A stretch of DNA of 64,000 nucleotides from Lutibacter sp. (GCF_021647475.1 NZ_JAKIUR010000009.1:1-64000), one strand, 5' to 3'. Shown: positions 52,313 through 62,300, counted from the first letter of the stretch. Notes: generated from the sequence alone by a model not told the origin. Numbers and translations: made by a program.

Positions 52313-53488
52313 ATGAATTATATTTTATTTGATGGAGCAGTACGTAATGCATTATTACCATTAACTTACACAAAACCTGTTGCAGATTTAAGAATTGGTA
52401 TTTTAACCATTCGTGAAAAATGGGAGAAGCAGTTAGAAACTACTACAACCACGGTAACTGAAGAATATTTAGAAGAAAAATATCCAATGGTTGAAATGGA
52501 TGAAAATGTAATGATTAACGCTTCGTTTTTGCCAACTGCTAATTTGATAAATACCATTAAAAATTTAAAAGAAAATCAAGCCATTTTTAAAAATGATGAG
52601 GTTATTGCTTTTTATAGTAAAGAGTCTCAAGAAACTATTGATTTTAATAATTTTTACCAAATAGAATTTGAAGATGAAATCATTCAAATAAAAAATACTT
52701 GGGATTTATTTTCTTATAATGATAAAGCTATACAGGCAGATTTTGAATTGCTTACAAAAAATAGAAAATCACAACCTATACCAGAAAACATACAAACCTT
52801 AAACTCTGAAAATATTTTTATTGAAGAAGGAGCAAACCTAAATTTTTGTGTATTAAATGCTATTGACGGGCCTATTTATATAGGTGAAAATACAAATATT
52901 ATGGAAGGTAGCTTAATTCGTGGACCTTTTGCTATGTGTAATAATTCTGTGGTAAAAATGGGTGCAAAAATATATGGAGGAACTACCATTGGACCATTTT
53001 GTAAAGTGGGAGGTGAAGTTAATAACTCAATTTTATCTGGTTATTCCAATAAAGGGCATGACGGCTTTTTAGGAAATTCTGTACTTGGCGAATGGTGTAA
53101 TATTGGTGCAGATTCTAACAATTCAAACTTAAAAAATAATTATAGTGAAGTTCGTTTATGGAGTTATGAAACAGATAGTTTTGCTAAAACTGGATTGCAA
53201 TTTTGCGGATTAATTATGGGCGATCATTCTAAATGTGCTATAAATACTATGTTTAATACTGGTACGATTATAGGTGTTAGCACTAATATTTATGGAAGTA
53301 ATTTTCCGAGAAATTTTATTCCTTCATTTAGTTGGGGAGGAGCTGCTGGATTTACAACGTATCAATTAAATAAAGCATCAGAAACTGCTAAATTAGTTTA
53401 CAAAAGAAAAAACTTAGTATTTGATAAAAAGGAAGAAAGAATACTAAAACATGTATTCGAAATAACTGAAAAATACAGAAATTATTAA
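52313..53488 (+). CDS. GlmU-like nucleotidyltransferase/left-handed beta-helix protein
   Basis: A 391-residue protein with the Bacteroidota GlmU-like layout: an N-terminal nucleotidyltransferase-like domain (YILFDGAVRNALLPLTYTKPVADLRIGILTIREKW) and a C-terminal hexapeptide-repeat beta-helix (about 180-345, e.g. GPIYIGENTNIMEGSLIRGPFAMC). It probably makes or trims an activated sugar for cell-wall or surface polysaccharide. True GlmU sequences have a LAAGxGTRM motif, which is missing here, so the substrate is not assured. It has its own promoter and shares a terminator with the gene convergent to it. Confidence 0.85.
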   Translation: MNYILFDGAVRNALLPLTYTKPVADLRIGILTIREKWEKQLETTTTTVTEEYLEEKYPMVEMDENVMINASFLPTANLINTIKNLKENQAIFKNDEVIAFYSKESQETIDFNNFYQIEFEDEIIQIKNTWDLFSYNDKAIQADFELLTKNRKSQPIPENIQTLNSENIFIEEGANLNFCVLNAIDGPIYIGENTNIMEGSLIRGPFAMCNNSVVKMGAKIYGGTTIGPFCKVGGEVNNSILSGYSNKGHDGFLGNSVLGEWCNIGADSNNSNLKNNYSEVRLWSYETDSFAKTGLQFCGLIMGDHSKCAINTMFNTGTIIGVSTNIYGSNFPRNFIPSFSWGGAAGFTTYQLNKASETAKLVYKRKNLVFDKKEERILKHVFEITEKYRNY

Positions 53489-53630
53489 TAAAAAAGAGGC
53501 TATCTAAAAAGACTTGAAAATTGTCATTCTGAATTTAATTCAGAATCTCATCTTGCTGACTACCAGTTGTTATAAGAACCTGAAACGAGTTCAGGTTGAC
53601 GAAATTTTAATTTTCGGATAGCTTCTTTTT
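53489..53630. terminator. Shared bidirectional terminator split by an inserted palindromic repeat
   Basis: The arms AAAAAGAGGCTATCT (53491-53505) and GGATAGCTTCTTTTT (53616-53630) pair as a terminator stem between the convergent GlmU-like and DUF4097-like genes. A stretch of about 105 bp lies between them, containing GTCATTCTGAATTTAATTCAGAATCTC and CCTGAAACGAGTTCAGG hairpins. These are dispersed repeats, seemingly inserted into the original loop. Confidence 0.6.
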
Positions 53631-53647
53631 ATCTTTTATCTATTCAT

Positions 53648-54718
53648 TTATAAAAAAGTTACACTTCCATAACTTGATTTAATTGTAATTATTTTTCCGG
53701 AATTATCTTCATTATAATATCCTTCATATTTTTTTTGAGAGAAATTGTTTTCTTGTTTTGTAAAATTAAATTTATCATTATTATATTTTAATCCGCTATA
53801 ACTTAAATGTGCCGATATATTAAATGATGTGTTAGGGGCAATTCCAAATTTTAAGTGTGTATAAGATGAAACTACTTTGAGGGATTTAAACTGATTTTGA
53901 ATTTCTTTAATTTTTAATGAGCCATATTCAATATTAAAATCTCCTCTACCTCTTAATTTTCCAATTGTTGTATGCATATAATCACAAACTCCTGTAATAT
54001 TCCCTGAATCTCCAATTTTTAAACTTCCATAATCACAATTGTATTTTAAGTCTATAACTTGACCAAAGGTAATATGAGAGTAATCTGCATTTAATGTTGT
54101 TCTTCCTGAACGATTAACAGATAGTGTTGAATAATCAGCATTAATTTTACCATCTTTCATAAAATCTATAAAAGAATTGTTAGTATAATCAATATTTATG
54201 GTATTGTCAGAATTCCTTAACTCACCAATGTTTATACTACCATAATCACAATTAATTGTAGAAACTCCTTCTAATTTATCCAAATTAATTGAACCATAGT
54301 TGTTAGTTAAAACTACATTATTGGTAACGGGCATTTTAATTAAGTAATTAATTTGCATATTTACATTATTATTGTTTCTCCATAGTTTCCATGATGAGTT
54401 TCTGTCTATAATTGTTTTTGCAGAAACTTTTGAATCTGAATTACTAAATTCCACATTAATTTGATCTAATTTTTTTTGAACCTTTTCTTCATCATTTCCT
54501 GAAGTAGTGATGGTAACTTTAATAACAATTTTATTTTCGTTCCAAGTAACTACTTCAATATTCCCATACTTATTATCAACTTTTAAAGTCGCATTTTTAT
54601 CAACTTTAAATTCCTTGTTAATAATTTTGTTTTTTGTGTACTTTCCTTCTTTTCCGTTAGCAGCAATAGTTAATGGAAGTAGAAAAAGTATAAATAAGAG
54701 TTTAAACATATTTTTCAT
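53648..54718 (-). CDS. DUF4097-like exported beta-repeat protein
   Basis: A 356-residue protein with signal peptide (LLFILFLLPLTIAANG). The N-terminal region has a kinked beta segment (FKVDKNATLKVDNKYGNIEVVTW); after about residue 140 come roughly eight 20-residue units built on a D-Y-G/S-(S/T) pattern (CDYGSINIGEL, ADYSTLSVN, CDYGSLKIGD, IEYGSLKI), forming a solenoid-like structure. It overlaps the anti-sigma gene by 17 bp, so it belongs to the sigma-factor operon. It is probably an envelope protein, and may be the sensor or target of the system. Confidence 0.8.
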   Translation of the reverse strand: MKNMFKLLFILFLLPLTIAANGKEGKYTKNKIINKEFKVDKNATLKVDNKYGNIEVVTWNENKIVIKVTITTSGNDEEKVQKKLDQINVEFSNSDSKVSAKTIIDRNSSWKLWRNNNNVNMQINYLIKMPVTNNVVLTNNYGSINLDKLEGVSTINCDYGSINIGELRNSDNTINIDYTNNSFIDFMKDGKINADYSTLSVNRSGRTTLNADYSHITFGQVIDLKYNCDYGSLKIGDSGNITGVCDYMHTTIGKLRGRGDFNIEYGSLKIKEIQNQFKSLKVVSSYTHLKFGIAPNTSFNISAHLSYSGLKYNNDKFNFTKQENNFSQKKYEGYYNEDNSGKIITIKSSYGSVTFL

Positions 54719-55244
54719 GAGTTTGAGTTTTTAATTGTTTTATATCATTTAATTGTTGAATTAAGCTTTGCAAAACTATAATTCGTTGTTGATAATTTGC
54801 AATCATTGCATAGATAATTCTTGGATCCGATTTGTTTTCTTTTAGGTCAATTGCTAGTAGTTTATAATTTTTTTCTAATTTTTTTAATTGATTAAATGAA
54901 TCAGTTATTAATTGTTGATTACTACTATTTTTTTCTTTTTCAACAAGTTGAATTTCGTTTTTGATGGTGGTTATAAAGTAATTTTCAGTTTCAGTCATTT
55001 TAGGAGATACACTCGATAACTTTGCTCCTGAATTGTTCTGATTTGAACCTATCCAAATTCCAAAAAATAAAAGTATAGAGGCTGCCATAGATAGTATTCC
55101 TGTAATTTTAAACAATCTAAAATAGTTCTTTTTCTTAGGTTTATTAAGTTTTGCTTCAAATCGATTAAAATGCTCAATAGTAGGTTCTTCTAAATCAAAT
55201 TGATTTTCAAACTTTTTGAATATATTTTCTAAATTATCTTTCAT
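54702..55244 (-). CDS. Putative anti-sigma factor (single TM)
   Basis: A 180-residue protein with one TM helix (LFKITGILSMAASILLFFGIWIGS, about residues 43-66), a charged N-terminal cytosolic part (LEEPTIEHFNRFEAKLNK) and a periplasmic coiled-coil-like tail (KIKNEIQLVEKEKNSSNQQ...). It overlaps the sigma gene by 11 bp and the DUF4097 gene by 17 bp. There is no zinc HxxxCxxC motif in the cytosolic part, so this is an atypical anti-sigma, assigned mainly by position and topology. Confidence 0.65.
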   Translation of the reverse strand: MKDNLENIFKKFENQFDLEEPTIEHFNRFEAKLNKPKKKNYFRLFKITGILSMAASILLFFGIWIGSNQNNSGAKLSSVSPKMTETENYFITTIKNEIQLVEKEKNSSNQQLITDSFNQLKKLEKNYKLLAIDLKENKSDPRIIYAMIANYQQRIIVLQSLIQQLNDIKQLKTQTHEKYV

Positions 55245-55782
55245 AAATAGGTGTTAATAATTCTCTTAATTTATTTTTTGCTCTAGAAATCATGGTTCTA
55301 CTATTTCCATAACTTATATTCATTATTTTAGCCATTTCTTCACAATCATATCCTTCAATTAAATTTAAAGTTATTGCAATTCTATAATTAGTTTTAAGAT
55401 TTTTTATTTGTTTCAAAATATAGGTTACATCCACATTGGTAATATCAATTTCCTCATCAATAAAACTTTCAAAAGGGACTTTATCAAGGGTAACTTTTTC
55501 CATTTTTTCAAATTTTTTCAAACTACTTAAACATTTATTTATTACTATTCGCTTTAGCCAAGCACCAAAGGTTACTTCACCACTATAAGAATTTAATTTT
55601 GTAAAAGCTGCTAAAAAAGCTTCCTGCATAATATCTTCTGCTTCAAAGCTATCAACCACAATTCTTAAAGCACAGTTATACATTACTTTATAATACTGCT
55701 TATAAATAGCAAATTGAGCTTTTTTATCTCCTGCTTTACACTTTATTAAAAGTTGTTTAGTATGTGGTTTATCGAGATTCAA
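55234..55782 (-). CDS. ECF-type RNA polymerase sigma factor
   Basis: A 182-residue sigma-70 family extracytoplasmic-function factor. Region 2 is NCALRIVVDSFEAEDIMQEAFLAAFTKLNSY, with GAWLKRIVINKCL after it; region 4 is LNLIEGYDCEEMAKIMNISYGNSRTMISRAKNKLRELL, a helix-turn-helix. It redirects RNA polymerase, probably to envelope-response genes. It is first in the sigma/anti-sigma/DUF4097 operon, divergent from lon with a 235-bp gap. Confidence 0.92.
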   Translation of the reverse strand: MNLDKPHTKQLLIKCKAGDKKAQFAIYKQYYKVMYNCALRIVVDSFEAEDIMQEAFLAAFTKLNSYSGEVTFGAWLKRIVINKCLSSLKKFEKMEKVTLDKVPFESFIDEEIDITNVDVTYILKQIKNLKTNYRIAITLNLIEGYDCEEMAKIMNISYGNSRTMISRAKNKLRELLTPIYER

Positions 55783-55931
55783 TGATTAAATTCTATACAA
55801 AAGACATGGATAATATTTGATTGTTACAGTTTATACTGAAAATACATAAAAAAATGTTGTTGTTATAAACTTTTTTGGCATAACTATTGAAATTTATAAA
55901 TGATTAATTAAAATATTATCAATGTAAGTAA

Positions 55932-55960
55932 TTGATAGTAAGAAATATAAACTAATTTTG
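55932..55960 (+). promoter_or_regulatory. lon promoter candidate (TTG-N18-TAATTTTG)
   Basis: TTG (55932-55934) and TAATTTTG (55953-55960) match the Bacteroidota promoter with 18 bp between them, 58 bp before the lon ATG. Confidence 0.6.
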
Positions 55961-56017
55961 TAATCTAGTTTTTTAAATAATGAAAACTATAAATGACAAA
56001 ATGACCCAAATAATAGT

Positions 56018-58471
56018 ATGAGCAAATCAAAATTTTTAAATATAGACAAATTGTCACTTCAAAATATTTTAGATGAAGATGCAGATTTAATTCCGTTAAT
56101 GACGCCAGAAGATGAAGAAGAAATAAATAAAGAAGATGTTCCAGATGTTCTACCCATATTACCTTTACGGAACACAGTTTTATTTCCTGGTGTTGTAATT
56201 CCAATTACAGCAGGTAGAGATAAATCTATTCAATTAATTAAAGAAGCAAATAAAGGAAACAAGATAATTGGAGTAGTAGCTCAAAAAAATGAATCTATTG
56301 AAGATCCTACCATAAATGATATTCATAAAGTAGGTACTGTTGCTCGTATTTTAAGAATGCTTAAAATGCCTGATGGAAATACTACGGTTATCATTCAAGG
56401 TAAAAAGCGTTTTGAAATTGATCAAGTAGTTCAAGAAAAGCCATATCTTCAAGCAACTACAAAAGCATTTTCAGAAGATAGATCCGATGAAAAAGCTCCT
56501 GAATTTGAAGCTATTGTAGAATCTATTAAAGATATGGCTATGAAAATTATTAAAGAAAATCCTAATTTACCAACTGAAGCAACTTTTGCTATTAAAAATA
56601 TCGAAAGTAGTCCGTTTTTAATCAATTTTGTTTCTTCAAATATGAATTTGAAAGTAGCTGAAAAACAAGAGTTACTTCAAATTAATAATTTAAAGGAAAG
56701 AGCTTTAATTACCTTGAAGAAAATGGATGTTGAGTTGCAGAAATTAGAATTGAAAAATGATATCCATTCTAAAACGCGTTCTGATATGGATCAACAGCAA
56801 CGTGAATATTATTTGCATCAACAATTAAAAACTATTCAAGAAGAATTAGGTGGTGTTTCTTATGATGAAGAATTAGAAGAAATGCGTGAAAAATCCAAGT
56901 CTAAAAAATGGAATAAGGAAGTGAAAGAAACTTTTGATAAAGAATTGGGGCGTTTGCAACGGATGAATCCGCAAATGGCTGAATATTCCGTACAACGAAA
57001 TTATTTAGATTTGTTATTAGAATTACCTTGGGGAGAATATTCTAAAGATAATTTTGATTTAAAACGAGCTCAAAAAATACTTGACAGAGATCATTTTGGA
57101 TTAGAGAAAGTGAAAGAACGCATTATTGAACACTTAGCCGTTTTAAAATTAAAAGGAGATATGAAATCTCCAATTATTTGTTTGTATGGACCTCCAGGTG
57201 TTGGTAAAACTTCTTTAGGAAAATCTATTGCAGAATCTTTAGATAGAAAATATGTTAGGATGTCGTTAGGTGGTTTACGTGACGAAGCTGAAATCCGTGG
57301 ACATAGAAAAACATATATTGGAGCAATGCCAGGTAGAATTTTAAAAGATATTAAAAAAGCAGGAACTTCTAATCCAGTTTTTGTATTAGATGAAATCGAT
57401 AAATTAGCATCTTCAAGTCATAATGGAGATCCTTCTTCAGCAATGTTAGAAGTGCTTGATCCTGAGCAAAATACTGCTTTTTATGATAATTATTTAGAGT
57501 TGGATTACGATTTATCTAAAGTATTATTTATTGCTACTGCAAATAGTTTATCTACAATTCCGTGGGCATTGCGTGACAGAATGGAAATTATAAATGTTTC
57601 AGGTTACACCATTGAAGAAAAAGTAGAAATTGCTAAACGGCATTTATTGCCAAAACAATTAAAAGAACATGGCTTAACTCCAAAACATTTGCAAATAGGC
57701 AAAAAACAATTAGAAAAAATTGTGGAAGCTTACACGCGTGAATCTGGAGTTCGTGGTTTAGAAAAGCAATTGGCTAAAATGGTGCGTTATGCAGCAAAAT
57801 CTATTGCTATGGAAGAAGAATACCAAATTAAAATTTCTATTGAAACTATTGAAAAAGTATTAGGTCCATCGCATTTAGAACGAGATAAATATGAAAGTAA
57901 TGATGTTGCTGGTGTAGTTACTGGTTTGGCTTGGACACAAGTAGGTGGAGATATATTATTTATTGAATCTATTATTTCAAAAGGTAAAGGATTAACTATT
58001 ACGGGTAATTTAGGTAAAGTAATGAAGGAATCTGCTACCATTGCTATGGAATATATTAGAGCTAATGCTAGTGATTTTGGAATAGAAAATAAGTGGTTAG
58101 ACGATTATAAAGTACATATCCACGTACCAGAAGGTGCAACACCAAAAGATGGACCAAGTGCAGGTATTACCATGTTAACTTCTTTAGTATCAGTATTTAC
58201 ACAGCGTAAAGTAAAATCTAAATTAGCTATGACAGGTGAAATTACCTTGCGAGGTAAAGTATTACCTGTTGGTGGAATTAAAGAAAAAATATTAGCTGCA
58301 AAACGAGCAAATATTAAAGAAATTATTTTGTGTGTTGAAAATAGAAAAGATATTGAAGAAATAAAGCCATCCTATTTAAAAGGAATGAAATTTCACTATG
58401 TTTCTGAAATGAAAGAGGTTATTGATTTAGCTTTAATGAAGCAAAAAGTTAAAAATGCTAAAAAATTATAA
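56018..58471 (+). CDS. lon: ATP-dependent protease Lon
   Basis: An 817-residue homohexameric cytosolic protease. The N-terminal LAN domain begins [20 protein letters not shown]. The AAA+ module has Walker A GPPGVGKT (about residue 390), Walker B FVLDEIDK and sensor regions. The protease domain carries the catalytic Ser in [11 protein letters not shown] (about 713) and the Lys in [10 protein letters not shown] (about 755). The family's usual C-terminal length (about 800) is met. It removes damaged and regulatory proteins. It has its own promoter and ends with a palindromic terminator. Confidence 0.97.
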   Translation: MSKSKFLNIDKLSLQNILDEDADLIPLMTPEDEEEINKEDVPDVLPILPLRNTVLFPGVVIPITAGRDKSIQLIKEANKGNKIIGVVAQKNESIEDPTINDIHKVGTVARILRMLKMPDGNTTVIIQGKKRFEIDQVVQEKPYLQATTKAFSEDRSDEKAPEFEAIVESIKDMAMKIIKENPNLPTEATFAIKNIESSPFLINFVSSNMNLKVAEKQELLQINNLKERALITLKKMDVELQKLELKNDIHSKTRSDMDQQQREYYLHQQLKTIQEELGGVSYDEELEEMREKSKSKKWNKEVKETFDKELGRLQRMNPQMAEYSVQRNYLDLLLELPWGEYSKDNFDLKRAQKILDRDHFGLEKVKERIIEHLAVLKLKGDMKSPIICLYGPPGVGKTSLGKSIAESLDRKYVRMSLGGLRDEAEIRGHRKTYIGAMPGRILKDIKKAGTSNPVFVLDEIDKLASSSHNGDPSSAMLEVLDPEQNTAFYDNYLELDYDLSKVLFIATANSLSTIPWALRDRMEIINVSGYTIEEKVEIAKRHLLPKQLKEHGLTPKHLQIGKKQLEKIVEAYTRESGVRGLEKQLAKMVRYAAKSIAMEEEYQIKISIETIEKVLGPSHLERDKYESNDVAGVVTGLAWTQVGGDILFIESIISKGKGLTITGNLGKVMKESATIAMEYIRANASDFGIENKWLDDYKVHIHVPEGATPKDGPSAGITMLTSLVSVFTQRKVKSKLAMTGEITLRGKVLPVGGIKEKILAAKRANIKEIILCVENRKDIEEIKPSYLKGMKFHYVSEMKEVIDLALMKQKVKNAKKL

Positions 58472-58473
58472 TA

Positions 58474-58504
58474 AAAAAAGCAGCCAATTGGCTGCTTTTT
58501 TTAT
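58474..58504 (+). terminator. Rho-independent terminator after lon
   Basis: A perfect palindrome AAAAAAGCAGCCAATTGGCTGCTTTTTT (58474-58501), with an 11-bp or longer stem ending in T residues. Confidence 0.88.
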
Positions 58505-58633
58505 TAGTTAAATATCCCTAACAGTAAACTGAATGTAACCTATTCAAAAACAACAGATACTAAAATAAATTCGGCATAACCAACTACAATATCATAAAAA
58601 TTGGTTGAGTTAATTCTTCATTCTATAACCACA

Positions 58634-59060
58634 CGTCATTACGAGGAGTGATAATGACGAAGTAATCTGTCACTTTATCTCGTCCGTCACTGCGAGGAGT
58701 ATTTCACGACGTGGCAGTCTGTCATCTCAACAAACAGATTGCTTCCTTCCACTGCGTTCCACTCGAATGACTATCAGGATGTTATTATCAGCAGGTCACT
58801 GAGCCGTAGTTGAAGTGTTGATGCGGAATCTTCTTCTACATTAACAGATTGCTTCAACTTTTTTAAGTTTCGCAATGACGAAATACAACGTCATTTTTAG
58901 CTTGACTAGGAATCTTTTGAAAAGAGACAGCTACTGAAACAAGCCTGCCTGCCGGACAGGCAGGTTCAGCATGACGAAACATAATAAAACGCCATTTTCG
59001 ACATAATGAAACAAATTGTCATCCTCAGTTTGGCTGGGAATCTCATTCCAAAAATTGCAA
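58634..59060. repeat. Patchwork of dispersed palindromic repeats between lon and the SDR gene
   Basis: No gene is visible in 58505-59162. The stretch contains several copies of the CGTCAT(T/C)(A/G)CGAGGAGT...CAATCTGT-type repeat (58634-58771), an inverted CAGATTGCTTC...CGCAATGACGAAA (58852-58883), a perfect CCTGCCTG/CAGGCAGG hairpin (58944-58964) with flanking TTCAGCATGACG, and GTCATCCTCAGTTTGGCTGGGAATCTCATT (59018-59047). All belong to the small-repeat families seen elsewhere in the window. Confidence 0.6.
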
Positions 59061-59162
59061 TCTTCAATTTTCAGGTAATACCTATTAATTAAGTAAAAAA
59101 AACCGTTATTATTTTTGGTGATTATTCTTTATTATTACCGCGAATAATATTCAAAATAATTA

Positions 59163-59894
59163 TTAAACAGTTCTAATATCTAAAATAAGTCCGTTAGTTA
59201 ACTTTCCTTTTTTATCTAATTTATATATTTTTTTAGCCACTTCTTTTGGTGAACTTAATTCGCCATTTTTATAAAAATCTATAAAACGTTGTACGGATTT
59301 AAAATTTTCTTTTGGTGTATTTCTAGCTTTTGATTGCATATCGGTATCTACTATTCCAGGATAAATGGAAACAATTTTAACACCGTTTTCAGCATGTTTT
59401 TGTTCTTTTGAAATTACTTTTGTCATCATATCTACACCTGCTTTTGAAGCACAATAGAGCGACCAACTTTCATAAGGATTGATAGCAGCGCCAGAGGAAA
59501 TATTAATAATTTCTTTTTTGCAATCAAAACCTTGGGTCAATTTTATAAATGTAGAATTTAGAATTAGTGGAGCAATTAAATTCACTCGAATGGTATAGCT
59601 AATATCTTTAGGATTTAAATTTTCTATTGTATTTACCGTTCCTAAATCACCTGCATTATTAATTAAAAGAATTTTTTTGGTAATAGTAGTATCTAAATGA
59701 GAAAACAATTCCGTTAAAGTTGGGGCAATAGTTTCGGTTTTACTTAAATCACAAGAATATTGCTCGGCAGTGTAAAATTTTTCTTTTATAGAACGAGAAA
59801 TTGAAAAAACGCGATACCCGTTTTTATGATAAACTTTAGATAATCCTTCTCCTAAACCTTTATTTCCACCAGTTATTATAACTATTTTTTCCAT
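59163..59894 (-). CDS. SDR family oxidoreductase (sepiapterin-reductase-like)
   Basis: A 243-residue classical short-chain dehydrogenase. The NAD(P) motif is IITGGNKGLGEGL, the middle motif LLINNAGDLG, and the catalytic set has Ser in NISSGAA and YCASKAG (YxxxK). The TDMQSKAR motif after IYPGIVD is typical of the sepiapterin-reductase-like cluster. The reaction is unknown. It is the downstream-most of a minus-strand gene run with mazG, the DUF5606 gene, def and ruvX. Confidence 0.85.
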   Translation of the reverse strand: MEKIVIITGGNKGLGEGLSKVYHKNGYRVFSISRSIKEKFYTAEQYSCDLSKTETIAPTLTELFSHLDTTITKKILLINNAGDLGTVNTIENLNPKDISYTIRVNLIAPLILNSTFIKLTQGFDCKKEIINISSGAAINPYESWSLYCASKAGVDMMTKVISKEQKHAENGVKIVSIYPGIVDTDMQSKARNTPKENFKSVQRFIDFYKNGELSSPKEVAKKIYKLDKKGKLTNGLILDIRTV

Positions 59895-59952
59895 CTTTTA
59901 ATGAATTAAAACTTGCACTAAAATAATGAAAAATTATGGATTGTAGACTTAA

Positions 59953-60732
59953 TTATTTATAGAATTCTTTGGCTTTATTCCAATACACATCCATCTCAGC
60001 TAAAGACATATCGTGTAACGATTTTCCTATTTTTTTAGCTTCTTTTTCTAAATATTGAAATCTGTTAATAAATTTTTTATTGGTACGTTCTAAGGCATTT
60101 TCAGGACTTACTTTTATAAATCTGGCATAATTAATCATAGAAAAAAGTACATCTCCAAATTCAGCTTCTATATTTTCGGAGTTTCCTTTTTCAATTTCAG
60201 CATTTAATTCTGAAAGTTCTTCTTGCACTTTTTGCCAAACTTGTTCCGGTTTTTCCCAATCAAATCCTACTCCAGCTACTTTTTCTTGAATTCTGTTAGC
60301 TTTTACTAACGCTGGTAATGATTTTGGGACACCTTCTAAAACAGATTTATTTCCTTCTTTTAACTTTAACTGCTCCCAATTTTTTTTAACATCTTCTTCA
60401 TTTTCAACTTTTACATCACTATAAATATGAGGATGTCTGTAAATTAATTTTTCAGAAATAGCATTGGCAACATCTGCTATATCAAAGTCATCAGTTTCCG
60501 AACCTATTTTAGCGTAAAAAACAATATGCAACAGCACATCACCCAATTCTTTTTTAACTTCTTGTAAATCGTTATTAAGAATGGCATCGCCTAACTCATA
60601 AGTTTCTTCAATGGTTAAATGACGTAGGGATTCTAGCGTTTGTTTTTTATCCCACGGACATTTTAAACGCAACTCATCCATAATATCTAATAACCTACCA
60701 AATGCCTGAAGTTGCTGTTCTCTGGTGTGCAT
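59953..60732 (-). CDS. mazG: Nucleoside triphosphate pyrophosphohydrolase MazG
   Basis: A 259-residue house-cleaning enzyme that hydrolyses NTPs to NMP and pyrophosphate. The hallmark CPWDKKQT (residues 25-32) is followed by EETYELGDAI (acidic Mg-binding motif, residues 42-51) and the second acidic motif KELGDVLLHIVFYAK. The C-terminal repeat has a related EFGDVLFSMINYARF segment, giving the two-domain E. coli-type MazG. Only 2 bp separate it from the DUF5606 gene. Confidence 0.95.
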   Translation of the reverse strand: MHTREQQLQAFGRLLDIMDELRLKCPWDKKQTLESLRHLTIEETYELGDAILNNDLQEVKKELGDVLLHIVFYAKIGSETDDFDIADVANAISEKLIYRHPHIYSDVKVENEEDVKKNWEQLKLKEGNKSVLEGVPKSLPALVKANRIQEKVAGVGFDWEKPEQVWQKVQEELSELNAEIEKGNSENIEAEFGDVLFSMINYARFIKVSPENALERTNKKFINRFQYLEKEAKKIGKSLHDMSLAEMDVYWNKAKEFYK

Positions 60733-60734
60733 AA

Positions 60735-61148
60735 TTATGCTTCTTCCGTTTCTTCTTCAGGTATTGCACTGAAATCAAAGTTACTAGAAGCTAGTAAATT
60801 ATACCACTGAATTACTTTTTTAATGTTTGAAGTATATACACGTTCTTCATCAAAATTTGGTAAAATTTCTCTAAAATAAGAAGTCAATACTTTACCATTT
60901 TCTTTATGACTTATAGCTTCTTTTCCTTGCTCTTTTTCGCCAATTGTTTTTAAAACAATTCTTAACGGAACTTCTTCTTCATAGGTAAACATCGAAATTT
61001 CATTTAATGCACTTAAATTATGCATTGCTGAAATTGGAAATTTTTTATCGTCTAATAAGGATTGAACAATAATTCCGCCTTTAGATTGCGCTTTAATTTC
61101 AAATAATCCTGATTTACCGGTAATAGCAACAATATCTTTTAATTCCAT
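60735..61148 (-). CDS. DUF5606 domain protein
   Basis: A 137-residue cytosolic protein conserved in Bacteroidota, with a small barrel-like N-terminus (MELKDIVAITGKSGLFEIKAQSKGGIIVQSLLDDKKFP) and an acidic tail. It sits in a tight cluster with mazG (2 bp) and def (4 bp). Function is unknown. Genome context links it loosely to translation and nucleotide housekeeping genes. Confidence 0.85.
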   Translation of the reverse strand: MELKDIVAITGKSGLFEIKAQSKGGIIVQSLLDDKKFPISAMHNLSALNEISMFTYEEEVPLRIVLKTIGEKEQGKEAISHKENGKVLTSYFREILPNFDEERVYTSNIKKVIQWYNLLASSNFDFSAIPEEETEEA

Positions 61149-61152
61149 ATAA

Positions 61153-61740
61153 TTATCTCTTTTTTAATTTAGGAAATCTCATCCTATAATCTGGATTTAT
61201 TTTTCCTTTACTAATATTTTCTAATTTCTTTTTAATTAATCGTTTTTTAAGTGATGAAATTTTATCCGTAAACATAATTCCTTCAGTATGGTCGTATTCG
61301 TGTTGAACCACCCTAGCTGCCAAACCATCCAAAACATCGGTATGTTTTTCAAAATTTTCATCCATATATTCAATAGTAATTCTTTCATGTCTAAACACGT
61401 CTTCACGAATTTCAGGAATACTTAAACAACCTTCAGTAAAAGGCCAAATTTCACCTTCTTCTTTAATAATTTTTGCATTGATAAATACTTTTTTAAAAGA
61501 TTTTAAAAAAGTTCTTTCTTCATCTTCAAGTTCTTCATCTTCAGCAAAAGGAGAAGTATCTACCACAAATAACCTAATAGCTTTACCTATTTGTGGAGCC
61601 GCTAAACCAACACCTAAATCATTAATCATGGTTTCTTTCATGTTATCAATAAGTTCTAATAGATTAGGATAATCTTTATCAATATCAACCCCTATTTTTC
61701 TTAAAATGGAATCACCATAGGCAATAACAGGTAAAATCAT
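61153..61740 (-). CDS. def: Peptide deformylase
   Basis: A 195-residue metalloenzyme that removes the N-terminal formyl group from nascent proteins. All three signature motifs are present: GVGLAAPQIG (residues 43-52), EGCLSIP (Cys105 metal ligand) and HEYDH (His147, Glu148, His151). The acidic insertion around residues 68-76 lengthens the protein slightly compared with E. coli Def (169). The gene follows ruvX on the same strand with a 71-bp gap and precedes the DUF5606 gene. Confidence 0.97.
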   Translation of the reverse strand: MILPVIAYGDSILRKIGVDIDKDYPNLLELIDNMKETMINDLGVGLAAPQIGKAIRLFVVDTSPFAEDEELEDEERTFLKSFKKVFINAKIIKEEGEIWPFTEGCLSIPEIREDVFRHERITIEYMDENFEKHTDVLDGLAARVVQHEYDHTEGIMFTDKISSLKKRLIKKKLENISKGKINPDYRMRFPKLKKR

Positions 61741-61811
61741 ATTTTTTATTTTAAGGTTGCAAAATTACAAATAATCAAACTATAAACAAAAAGGGTGCTT
61801 TAAAATAAAAT

Positions 61812-62225
61812 TTATCCTTTATTATAGAGATAAGATTGCAAAATAAGGGTTGCACTAATTTCATCTATCAATGCTTTATTTTGACGTTGTTTTTTTTTCA
61901 ATCCGCTATCAATCATAGATTGGAATGCCATTTTTGAAGTAAAACGCTCATCAACACGTTTTATTGGAATTTTAGGAAATGTTTGACTTAATTTTAAAAT
62001 GAAAGGTTTTATAAACTGTTCGCTTTCACTTTCAGTATTATTTAGTTGTTTTGGTTCGCCAACAATAAATAACTCTACATTTTCTTTTTTAAGATATGCT
62101 GTTAAGAAAGAGAAAATCTTTTTTGTATCAACAGTAGTTAATCCTGAAGCAATAATTTGCAACTCATCAGTAATTGCTATTCCTGTTCTTTTTGTACCAA
62201 AATCAAAAGCTAAAATACGTCCCAA
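61812..62225 (-). CDS. ruvX: Holliday junction resolvase-like protein RuvX/YqgF
   Basis: A 137-residue RNase H-fold nuclease. The YqgF family motifs are AFDFGTKRTGIAITD (Asp8 catalytic), VGEPKQLNN, RVDERFTSKMA (ERFTS) and the C-terminal DEISATLILQSYL with the last acidic residues. It has been linked to 16S rRNA processing and to resolution of DNA junctions. It is the first gene of the minus-strand cluster, divergent from dapD. Confidence 0.94.
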   Translation of the reverse strand: MGRILAFDFGTKRTGIAITDELQIIASGLTTVDTKKIFSFLTAYLKKENVELFIVGEPKQLNNTESESEQFIKPFILKLSQTFPKIPIKRVDERFTSKMAFQSMIDSGLKKKQRQNKALIDEISATLILQSYLYNKG

Positions 62226-62266
62226 ACTATTAACATAAATTTAAAAACTGTTCAAATTTAGTCATT

Positions 62267-62300
62267 TTGAATTATATAATTAATTTAAACTTTATATTTG
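62267..62300 (+). promoter_or_regulatory. dapD promoter candidate (TTG-N23-TATATTTG)
   Basis: TATATTTG (62293-62300) is a perfect -7 element 19 bp before the dapD ATG. A TTG at 62267-62269 is 23 bp upstream, longer than the ideal 19. Confidence 0.55.

Noticed and set aside
58505..59162. Possible small gene in the repeat-rich gap after lon
   Set aside because: All recognisable sequence there belongs to palindromic repeats and no open frame with coding character was found.
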